Origin: CAZWEZ01 sp964632795
GTDB lineage: Bacteria > Pseudomonadota > Alphaproteobacteria > Rhodospirillales > 2-02-FULL-58-16
Direction of reading: 5' to 3'
Assembly (NCBI GenBank): GCA_964632795.1
Contig: CAZWEZ010000131.1
Span: forward strand, 1-8,123
Length of the DNA: 8,123 nucleotides
Shown here piece after piece: positions 1 to 4,590 of this stretch. The notes under the pieces were generated by a model. That model searched no databases. It was given only the letters and a program-made list of their open reading frames with translations, and was not told the origin of the DNA. Both the position numbers and the translations under genes were made by a program. The number at the start of each line of letters is the position of its first letter. The first letter of the stretch is position 1.

Positions 1-155
1 TCGCTGTTCCCGTTTCCCCGGCAGGAGGCGGCGCGCCGGCGATGCCGGCGCATCGGCAAGCGCCGCCGACGCCCCGGGGGGGCCCCGGGGGGTGTCCCCC
101 CGATTTTAAATGCGGGGGGCGCCCCCGCGACCCCCCGGGGGAGCGGGAACAGCGA
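1..155. repeat. Palindrome-rich GC element with inverted ends
   Basis: The first 12 bases (tcgctgttcccg) are repeated exactly in inverse at 144-155, so 1-155 looks like one element whose left end may run past the window edge. Inside are a perfect 8-bp hairpin (33-40 with 44-51, 3-base loop) and a hairpin of ccccccg (96-102) against cgggggg (113-119) around an AT-rich loop. The rest is runs of G and C (71-92, 131-141). No convincing gene is seen: reading frames here are short and of low-complexity composition. A related 14-base motif recurs at 3228. It is probably a dispersed intergenic repeat; the family is not identified. Confidence 0.5.
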
Positions 156-168
156 CCCTCCGGGCGGT

Positions 169-255
169 CTTGCGCGGCTCCCGGTCGTCGTCGCGCGCCA
201 CTTGTGATGGGCCGCCATCACGGCGCGACGCGCTCCTAGCCGGGAGCCGCGCAAG
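169..255. repeat. Nested palindrome with 16-bp perfect outer arms
   Basis: The outer arms cttgcgcggctcccgg (169-184) and its exact inverse (240-255) enclose further nested pairing. Positions 189-199 pair with 222-230 with a 2-base bulge, and gtgatgg (204-210) pairs perfectly with ccatcac (215-221) around a gccg loop. The whole 87 bases could fold into one long stem as RNA or extrude as a cruciform. It lies 37 bases past the stop of the minus-strand peroxiredoxin-like gene. No T-run follows on either strand, so a standard intrinsic terminator is unlikely; a REP- or MITE-like repeat is the better guess. Between 256 and 291 nothing is recognised. Confidence 0.6.
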
Positions 256-291
256 GCCGTCACATGGGGCGAGGAATTATGAAAGTCAGTA

Positions 292-810
292 CTAGCCCAG
301 GGTGCCGCGGATCGGGTAGTCGTTGGCCTGGATGAACTTGAGGCCGCCGAGGACGTTGTCCAGGTCGGGGCGGGCGAAGGGGGCGTTGGAGACATCGACG
401 ATCTGGATGTCGCCGGCAGGGTTGACCACGAACAGCGCCGGTTCGGCGAACGGGCGGTCGGTTTCCTGGGGCGAGCGGGGTTCGGACACGTACAGGCCGA
501 GCCGGCGCATGGCGGCGGCGTCGAGACCGTAGGCGACGTCCATGGTCAGGCCCAGATCGGCCTTGTCGGCCTCGGCCTTGTCGGACGGGTCGGCGGAGAG
601 GGCGACCACTTCGGTGCCGGTTGCCTCGTAGTCCGCCTTCAGTTCCTCGAGCCGGGTCAGGTACTTCTTGCACAGCGGGCAGTGCCGGCCCCGGTAGACG
701 ACGATCAACTGCCAGCCGTCCCGGGGGCCGCCCAGCTTGACCGTGCCGCCCCCGGCGAGGGCAAGCTCGGTCTCGGGAAACGGCGCGCCGGCGGTGAGTT
801 TCTGGCTCAT
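292..810 (-). CDS. Peroxiredoxin-like (AhpC/TSA family, thioredoxin fold) protein
   Basis: The predicted product is a 172-residue soluble cytoplasmic protein without a signal peptide. The thioredoxin-fold core is visible: a beta strand ending in VVYRGRHCPLCKKYL (about 37-51) with Cys44 and Cys47 in a CPLC motif, then the alternating pattern EVVALSADP (67-75) and a strand PALFVVNPAGDIQ (124-136) as in AhpC/TSA proteins. The family reduces peroxides or disulfides with thiol donors; the exact substrate cannot be told. The ATG at 808-810 is chosen because AAGGAGG sits 8 bases upstream (819-825); the frame stays open to 900 but that part is low-complexity. The gene is divergent from the HNH gene and is a single-gene unit within the window. 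Confidence 0.85.
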   Translation of the reverse strand: MSQKLTAGAPFPETELALAGGGTVKLGGPRDGWQLIVVYRGRHCPLCKKYLTRLEELKADYEATGTEVVALSADPSDKAEADKADLGLTMDVAYGLDAAAMRRLGLYVSEPRSPQETDRPFAEPALFVVNPAGDIQIVDVSNAPFARPDLDNVLGGLKFIQANDYPIRGTLG

Positions 811-834
811 GATGGATGCCTCCTTACCTGTGGT

Positions 835-863
835 GATATAGGCCCGCCCCCCCCCGCCGACAA
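835..863 (-). promoter_or_regulatory. Candidate sigma70-type promoter of the peroxiredoxin-like gene, with G9 tract in the spacer
   Basis: Read on the minus strand, TTGTCG (863-858) and TATATC (840-835) are separated by exactly 17 bases. The predicted start of transcription is near 828, just ahead of the AAGGAGG ribosome binding site at 825-819. The spacer contains nine consecutive G residues on the minus strand (C on plus, 847-855). The motif match and spacing are seen; activity is inferred. Confidence 0.45.
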
Positions 864-940
864 GTCCTTTGCCGGGCGCTGACGGAATCGTGAAGACCAA
901 GGACAGTCGTTGAATTCCAATGGCTTGCCCAACAAGAAAT

Positions 941-969
941 TTGTCAACCGGAAGCGCTCCGTATATGCT
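941..969 (+). promoter_or_regulatory. Candidate sigma70-type promoter of the HNH gene
   Basis: TTGTCA (941-946) and TATGCT (964-969) are spaced by 17 bases, matching the consensus hexamers at 5 of 6 and 4 of 6 positions. The predicted transcript start is near 976. It would leave a leader of about 20 bases ahead of the favoured GTG at 996, including the GGAGG at 983-987. Confidence 0.45.
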
Positions 970-995
970 CTGCGCCCGAGATGGAGGCCGAGACT

Positions 996-1559
996 GTGAG
1001 GATGAGCCTGGACAGCCTGCCGGCGCTGCTGCTCAACGCGGATTTCCGCCCGTTGAGCTACTTCCCCCTGTCCGTGTGGTCGTGGCAGGACGCGATCAAG
1101 GCGGTGTTCCTGAGCCGGGTCAACGTGGTCTCTGAATACGACCGCGTGGTGCATTCCCCGTCGGTCGAGATGCGCCTGCCCAGCGTGATCGCGCTCAAGG
1201 ATTACATCCCGATGTCGCGGCGCCCGGCCTTCACCCGGTTCAACGTCTTCCTGCGCGACCGCTTCACCTGCCAGTACTGCGGCCACGCCAACTCGGCCGA
1301 GAACCTGACGTTCGACCACGTCACGCCGCGCTCGCGCGGCGGCCGGACGCGGTGGATCAACGTGGTCACCGCGTGTGAGCCCTGCAACCTGCGCAAGGGC
1401 CACCGCCTGCCCCGGGAATCCGGAATATTCCCGCTGCGCGCCCCCTACCGGCCGACCAACTTCGAGCTCCAGGCGAACGGCCGCGCCTTCCCGCCCAACC
1501 ACCTGCACCGCAGCTGGAGCGACTTCCTGTACTGGGATAGCGAGCTGGAACCGGCATGA
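996..1559 (+). CDS. HNH endonuclease family protein
   Basis: The product is about 187 residues. The second half carries a zinc-finger HNH nuclease fold: CQYC, then LTFDHVTPRSRGG (with the DH pair), W-N-V-V-T-AC-PCN and RKG. The two CxxC pairs would bind structural zinc and the His residues a catalytic metal. The first half begins SLDSLPALLLNADFRPLSYFPLSVWSW, which I recall as a conserved alphaproteobacterial family whose biological role is not established to my knowledge; restriction or repair roles cannot be assigned from sequence. Start choice: GTG at 996 has GGAGG 8 bases upstream; ATG 1002 (MSLDSLP) or ATG 981 in the same frame are alternatives. No partner methylase or phage gene is nearby. 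The stop codon lies inside a terminator-like hairpin. Confidence 0.85.
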   Translation: MRMSLDSLPALLLNADFRPLSYFPLSVWSWQDAIKAVFLSRVNVVSEYDRVVHSPSVEMRLPSVIALKDYIPMSRRPAFTRFNVFLRDRFTCQYCGHANSAENLTFDHVTPRSRGGRTRWINVVTACEPCNLRKGHRLPRESGIFPLRAPYRPTNFELQANGRAFPPNHLHRSWSDFLYWDSELEPA

Positions 1560-1584
1560 CGAGAGGCCATGCCGGGTCTCTTTT
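1551..1584 (+). terminator. Intrinsic terminator overlapping the HNH stop codon
   Basis: ccggcatg (1551-1558) pairs perfectly with catgccgg (1568-1575) around a 9-base loop, followed by gtctctttt. The TGA stop (1557-1559) falls at the top of the left stem. The tail has a T-run broken by two C residues, so strength is uncertain. The same hairpin sequence recurs twice in the element just downstream (1673-1698, and inverted at 1745-1769). Confidence 0.5.
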
Positions 1585-1602
1585 GCTCCACTTCGTGTCG
1601 CT

Positions 1603-1840
1603 GCCCCTCAGTCGCCGGGCGGGCCGGTGGCCCTTGGCTACGGGCCTGGCGGCCCGACGCGCTGGCGCGCTCTCCGACATGGCGAGGGCCATGTCGGACC
1701 CATAAAGCAATCAGCGCCGGTTTTGGATCGTTTTATCGGGGGACCCGGCATGGCCCCTCGCCATGCCGGCAAGCGCGACCGCGCGTCGCCGCTTATGCGG
1801 CGGAGCCAAGGGCCACCGGCCCGCCCGGCGACTGAGGGGC
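1603..1840. repeat. Double inverted structured element with 37-bp perfect terminal arms
   Basis: Positions 1603-1639 and 1804-1840 are exact inverse copies over 37 bases, and similarity continues inward, so the element consists of two head-to-head copies of a unit of roughly 100-119 bases. Each unit holds the same ordered hairpins: gggcc/ggccc (1621-1633), a 6-bp stem (1641-1656 left, 1787-1802 right), a cgcg/cgcg stem (1658-1669 left), and a 10-bp stem (1673-1698 left, 1745-1769 right). Where the units differ in stem 2 and stem 4 the changes are on both sides of the pair, so pairing is preserved. No real protein gene is seen in this 409-base gap between the HNH and rpsD genes. It could be a mobile repeat or a structured RNA. 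Confidence 0.75.
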
Positions 1841-1848
1841 TATCGTAA

Positions 1849-1876
1849 TTGACATGCTTCATCGGGTTTGTATACT
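1849..1876 (+). promoter_or_regulatory. Promoter of rpsD
   Basis: A perfect TTGACA (1849-1854) is followed after 16 bases by TATACT (1871-1876). This is the best promoter match in the window and begins only 9 bases after the inverted element. Transcription would start near 1883, giving a leader of about 86 bases before rpsD with a small gggc/gccc hairpin around 1900-1912. S4 represses its own operon in some bacteria by binding leader RNA; whether this leader does so cannot be judged here. Confidence 0.7.
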
Positions 1877-1968
1877 CCGCCGCCTATTCCCGAGAACGTG
1901 GGCTTCGCGCCCCGTCCGCAGAGGACCTATCGGGACAACAACATCCTGATAAAGAGAGCACCGAGGTC

Positions 1969-2583
1969 ATGACCAAACGGATCCAATCCAAGTACAAGAT
2001 CAACCGACGCTACGGCGTCAACCTGTGGGGCCGGCCCAAGAGCCCGGTCAACGTGCGCGACTACCGTCCCGGCCAACACGGCCAGCGCCGCCGCAAGCAG
2101 TCCGACTTCGGCACCCAGCTGGCCGCCAAGCAGAAGCTCAAGGGCTACTACGGCAACATCTCCGAGCGCCAGTTCCGCCGCTACTACGCCGAGGCGGTGC
2201 GCCGGCGCGGGGACACGTCCGAGAACCTGATCGACCTCCTGGAACGCCGCCTGGACGCGGTGGTCTACCGGATGAAGTTCGTGCCCACCGTGTTCGCGTC
2301 GCGCCAGTTCATCAACCACGGCCACATCCAGGTCAACGGCAAGCGGGTCAACATCCCCTCCTACCGGGTCAAGGACGGCGACGTGATCGAGGTCAAGGAG
2401 AAGTCCCGCGAGCTGCCCCTGGTGCTCGACGCCATCGAATCGCCGGAGCGCGACCTGCCCGGCTACGTCAACGTCGACTTCAAGAAGATGCAGGGCACCT
2501 TCACCCGCGCCCCCAAACTGGCCGACGTCCCCTACCCGGTGCAGATGGAACCCAACCTGGTGATCGAGTTCTATTCCCGCTGA
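1969..2583 (+). CDS. rpsD: 30S ribosomal protein S4
   Basis: The product is 204 residues, the normal length for alphaproteobacterial S4. S4 is a primary 16S rRNA-binding protein that nucleates assembly of the 30S body and contributes to decoding accuracy. Visible family features are the start MTKRIQSKYKINRRYGVNLWGRP, the basic PGQHGQRRRK stretch, the KQKLKGYYGNISERQFRRYY helix region, the S4 RNA-binding domain (about residues 93-155: RRLDAVVYRMKFVPT, INHGHIQVNGKRVNIPSYRVKDGDVIEV) and the conserved end VPYPVQMEPNLVIEFYSR. The start at 1969 is set by family conservation; purine-rich agagag (1953-1958) lies 10 bases upstream. The frame is open back to 1849 but that is leader. It stands alone between its own promoter and terminator, as usual in alphaproteobacteria. 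Confidence 0.98.
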   Translation: MTKRIQSKYKINRRYGVNLWGRPKSPVNVRDYRPGQHGQRRRKQSDFGTQLAAKQKLKGYYGNISERQFRRYYAEAVRRRGDTSENLIDLLERRLDAVVYRMKFVPTVFASRQFINHGHIQVNGKRVNIPSYRVKDGDVIEVKEKSRELPLVLDAIESPERDLPGYVNVDFKKMQGTFTRAPKLADVPYPVQMEPNLVIEFYSR

Positions 2584-2607
2584 CCCGGGTTTCCCGTGGA
2601 ATCGCAA

Positions 2608-2637
2608 AAAGCGCATGTCGGAAACGGCATGCGCTTT
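2608..2637 (+). terminator. rpsD intrinsic terminator
   Basis: aaagcgcatg (2608-2617) pairs perfectly with catgcgcttt (2628-2637). The stem can extend by three inner pairs to close a GAAA tetraloop (2621-2624), giving a 13-pair stem. It starts 24 bases past the rpsD stop. The following T-run is short (tttctcatt). Confidence 0.7.
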
Positions 2638-2680
2638 CTCATTGAATAAACAAAGATTATTGAACCTCAGCAAGCATTAC

Positions 2681-2809
2681 TGAACCACAGAGAACACAGA
2701 GTTCACAGAGGAAGGCACAGAGAAGAAAGAGAAGAAGAAAAAATATTTTATTAAATAATTTCTTCTCCTCTGTGCCTTCCTCTGTGAACTCTGTGTTCTC
2801 TGTGGTTCA
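2681..2809. mobile_element. MITE-like element with 42-bp perfect inverted repeats (accacagagaacacagag type)
   Basis: Positions 2681-2722 and 2768-2809 are exact inverse copies over 42 bases, enclosing a 45-base AT- and purine-rich spacer (2723-2767). The arms are made of short degenerate acaga/cacag repeats, and their composition is very unlike the GC-rich surroundings. Similar cacagagaacacagag arrays are, to my recollection, found between genes in many unrelated bacteria. No transposase is encoded. A partial extra end (attattgaacctcag, 2656-2670) lies just outside the left arm. No clear target-site duplication is visible. The right end lies close to where the hepT-like remnant stops resembling its family. 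Confidence 0.7.
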
Positions 2810-2834
2810 ATATCTTCTTGTTTTTTATCACCGG

Positions 2835-2873
2835 CCCGGCGATGTGGCGGAGATAAAGCGCATCGCCGGTCAC
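2835..2873 (-). pseudogene. Truncated 5' stub of a hepT-like (HEPN toxin) gene
   Basis: On the minus strand a GTG at 2873-2871 overlaps the TGA of the MNT gene in a GTGA arrangement, typical of translationally coupled antitoxin-toxin pairs. It opens MTGDALYLRHI, which resembles the start of HepT (DUF86) proteins, commonly of the form (D)-LYLRHILEAI. After about residue 11-13 the resemblance ends and the frame runs through the inverted-repeat element to a TAA at 2753-2751, giving about 40 residues of mostly repeat-derived sequence instead of a typical HEPN domain of about 110-140 residues. No further hepT sequence is found on the far side of the element. The identification rests on a short stretch plus position, so it is an inference. 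Confidence 0.5.
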
Positions 2874-3169
2874 AGCGGCACCGCTCCCCGGATGACGTCA
2901 TCACGCATGTAGGGGGACAGGGCGCGTTCTGTCAGAACGTCTACGTGGAGGCCGGTTTGCGCTTCAAGGTCCTGCTTGAGGCCGACGAGGTCGAAAAGAT
3001 CGCGTCCGCTCTCGAAATCGACGAGCAGATCGAGGTCGCTGTCGGCGGTTGCCGTCCCATGCGCTCGCGATCCGAACAGGCGAACGTTATGCGCGCCGTG
3101 CCGGCGGGCGATCTCGACGATGCGGGCGGCGGTTACTCCCTCGGGCAGCAATCGCGATGGCTGTGTCAT
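2870..3169 (-). CDS. MNT-type minimal nucleotidyltransferase (orphan antitoxin of a HEPN/MNT pair)
   Basis: The product is 99 residues with the full minimal nucleotidyltransferase signature: GS at 33-34, ten residues, then DLD at 45-47 (GSx10DxD), and a third acidic residue in LHVDVLT (Asp77). Proteins of this type are usually the antitoxin of HEPN/MNT modules and in studied cases (MntA) act by adding AMP to the HEPN toxin HepT. Here the active-site residues are intact but the toxin partner is reduced to a stub overlapping the stop. ATG at 3169-3167 is favoured because a promoter ends 6 bases upstream; an in-frame GTG at 3175 adds two residues. No Shine-Dalgarno is evident, fitting a leaderless message. 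Confidence 0.85.
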   Translation of the reverse strand: MTQPSRLLPEGVTAARIVEIARRHGAHNVRLFGSRAHGTATADSDLDLLVDFESGRDLFDLVGLKQDLEAQTGLHVDVLTERALSPYMRDDVIRGAVPL

Positions 3170-3177
3170 GGACACAG
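3161..3177. promoter_or_regulatory. 17-bp perfect palindrome over the MNT start codon
   Basis: ctgtgtc (3161-3167) and gacacag (3171-3177) are exact inverse arms around atg. The palindrome covers the MNT start codon and reaches the -10 hexamer (3176-3181). Its placement suits an operator or a start-codon-sequestering hairpin, but no regulator is identified and it could be chance. Confidence 0.3.
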
Positions 3178-3203
3178 TCTAGCGCATTTGCGATGCGGGG
3201 CAA
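3176..3203 (-). promoter_or_regulatory. Candidate promoter of the MNT gene, predicted leaderless
   Basis: On the minus strand TTGCCC (3203-3198) and TAGACT (3181-3176) are 16 bases apart, each matching consensus at 4 of 6 positions. The ATG begins 7 bases after the -10 box, at the expected transcription start, so the message may lack a 5' leader. Confidence 0.35.
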
Positions 3204-3227
3204 AAAACAGTCGAAAAATGTCGGGGT

Positions 3228-3241
3228 CGGGAACAGGGACC
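3228..3241. repeat. Isolated copy of the cgggaacagSgacc motif
   Basis: cgggaacagggacc here differs by one base from cgggaacagcgacc at 144-157, the end of the palindromic element at the window start. It lies in the 79-base gap between the purD stop and the MNT start. It may be the end of a dispersed repeat or a remnant of one. Confidence 0.35.
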
Positions 3242-3248
3242 GCTGGTA

Positions 3249-4520
3249 TTACCTGTCGATCGCCCGCCAGCCGATGTCGCGGCGGCAGAAGCCGTCGGGC
3301 CAGTCGATCAGGTCGACCGCCTGGTATGCCTTCTTGCGGGCCTCGGCCACCGTCGGCGCGTGGGCGGTGATGCCCAGCACCCGGCCGCCGGCGGCCAGCA
3401 CGTGGTCGCCATCGGCCCTGGTCCCGGCGTGGAAGACGACTACCCCGTCGACGCCCGCCGCCGCCTCGAGACCCCGGATCTCGGTGCCCTTGTCGTAGTG
3501 GCCGGGATAGCCCTTGGCGGCCATCACCACGACCAGCGTGACGCCCGGGCGCCATTCCAGCTCGACCGTGTCCAGCCGCCCCTCGGCGCAGGCCACCAGG
3601 GCCTCCAACAGGTCCGATTCGAGGCCCATCATCTGGGGCTGGCATTCGGGGTCGCCGAAGCGGACGTTGAACTCCAGCACCTTGGGCCCGTCCTCGCCGA
3701 TCATCAGCCCGGCGTACAGCACCCCCTTGTAGGGGCGGCCGTCGGCGGCCATGCCCGCGATGGTCGGCTCGATGATGCGCTCCATGATCGTCGCCGCCAT
3801 CTCCTCGGTGACCACCGGGGCCGGGGCGTAGGCTCCCATGCCCCCGGTGTTGGGGCCTTCGTCGCCGTCGTAGGCCGCCTTGTGGTCCTGGGCCGAGACC
3901 AGCGGCAGCGCCCGGGTGCCGTCGACCAGGGCCAGGAAGCTGGCCTCCTCGCCGCTCAGGAACTCCTCGATCACCACCTCGGCGCCGGCGCCGCCGAAGG
4001 CGCGCTCGGTCATGATGTGGTCGATGGCGGCGTAGGCCTCGTTCTCGTTGTGGCACAGGATCACCCCCTTGCCGGCGGCCAGGCCGTCGGCCTTGACCAC
4101 CAGCGGGGCGCCGGTGCGCAGGATGTATTCCTTGGCGGCGTCGGGTTCGTCGAAGCGGTCGTAGGGGGCGCTCGGGATGCCGTAGCGGGCGCACAGGTCC
4201 TTCATGTAGCCCTTGGAGCCCTCCAGCACGGCGGCCTTGGCGGTGGGCCCGAAGGCCTTGATCCCGGCCTTCTCCAGGCGGTCGACCAGGCCCGCGACCA
4301 GCGGCGCCTCGGGGCCGACGACGACGAAGCTGACTTTGTTCCGGGTGGCGAACGAGACCAGCCCGGCGATGTCCTCGGCGACGATCTCGACGCACTCGGC
4401 GATGGCGGCGATGCCGGCGTTGCCGGGCGCGCAGTACAGGCGGTTGCAGCGCGGCGACTTGGCGATGGCCCAGCACAGGGCGTGCTCGCGGCCGCCCGAT
4501 CCAACCACCAGAACCCTCAT
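3249..4520 (-). CDS. purD: Phosphoribosylamine--glycine ligase (GAR synthetase)
   Basis: The product is 423 residues, full length for PurD. It catalyses the second step of purine synthesis, joining 5-phosphoribosylamine and glycine with ATP to form GAR in the cytoplasm. Visible in order: the N-terminal substrate domain MRVLVVGSGGREHALCW with PGNAG (32-36) and GPEAPLVAGL (69-78); the ATP-grasp core with FGPTAKAA-LEGSKGYMK (90-107), LVVKADGLAAGKGVI (140-154), QDHKAAYDGDEGPNTGGMGAYAP (211-233) and LEFNVRFGDPECQ (282-294); and the C-terminal domain with AAKGYPG (335-341). ATG 4520 fits family starts; GTG 4523 immediately before is in frame. GGGAG lies 8 bases upstream of the ATG. Divergent from xseA, an arrangement I recall in other alphaproteobacteria. 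Confidence 0.97.
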   Translation of the reverse strand: MRVLVVGSGGREHALCWAIAKSPRCNRLYCAPGNAGIAAIAECVEIVAEDIAGLVSFATRNKVSFVVVGPEAPLVAGLVDRLEKAGIKAFGPTAKAAVLEGSKGYMKDLCARYGIPSAPYDRFDEPDAAKEYILRTGAPLVVKADGLAAGKGVILCHNENEAYAAIDHIMTERAFGGAGAEVVIEEFLSGEEASFLALVDGTRALPLVSAQDHKAAYDGDEGPNTGGMGAYAPAPVVTEEMAATIMERIIEPTIAGMAADGRPYKGVLYAGLMIGEDGPKVLEFNVRFGDPECQPQMMGLESDLLEALVACAEGRLDTVELEWRPGVTLVVVMAAKGYPGHYDKGTEIRGLEAAAGVDGVVVFHAGTRADGDHVLAAGGRVLGITAHAPTVAEARKKAYQAVDLIDWPDGFCRRDIGWRAIDR

Positions 4521-4561
4521 CACCGGCGCTCCCGTCCTTTATCTTGCGTGGCCGTGTAGTA

Positions 4562-4590
4562 TCATTAACCCCGATGGAAATGATTGACAA
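4562..4590 (-). promoter_or_regulatory. Candidate purD promoter, inside the xseA start region
   Basis: On the minus strand TTGTCA (4590-4585) and TAATGA (4567-4562) are separated by 17 bases, predicting a start near 4555 and a leader of about 35 bases before purD. The -35 box lies within the first codons of xseA. On the plus strand a TAGTAT hexamer (4557-4562) could serve xseA with a start near 4569, only about 5 bases ahead of its ATG, but no good -35 box accompanies it. Purine repression of this region is possible but no operator was recognised. Confidence 0.3.

Noticed and set aside
811..900. Longer start for the peroxiredoxin-like protein
   Set aside because: The added residues are Gly-rich translation of the promoter region; the ATG at 810 has a strong AAGGAGG at 8 bases.
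1603..1840. CRISPR array or tandem repeat
   Set aside because: The copies are inverted, only two in number, and there are no regularly spaced unique spacers or cas genes.
1569..1848. Open frames across the inverted element before rpsD
   Set aside because: They are low-complexity Pro/Arg/Ala-rich translations of the palindromic element on both strands, with no start signal or recognisable domain.
1849..1968. N-terminal extension of S4 in the open frame upstream
   Set aside because: The stretch contains the promoter and leader, and the family starts at MTKR, with a purine-rich site ahead of position 1969.
2677..2904. 75-residue minus-strand frame across the inverted repeat
   Set aside because: It is Arg/Ser/Phe-rich translation of the repeat arms in a frame other than the hepT stub, with no domain.
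3203..3248. purD terminator in the gap before the MNT gene
   Set aside because: There is a run of six T on the minus strand but only a three-pair stem before it, too weak to call.
3360..4559. Long plus-strand frame opposite purD
   Set aside because: It is an antisense shadow in high-GC coding DNA; the minus strand encodes complete PurD with all motifs.
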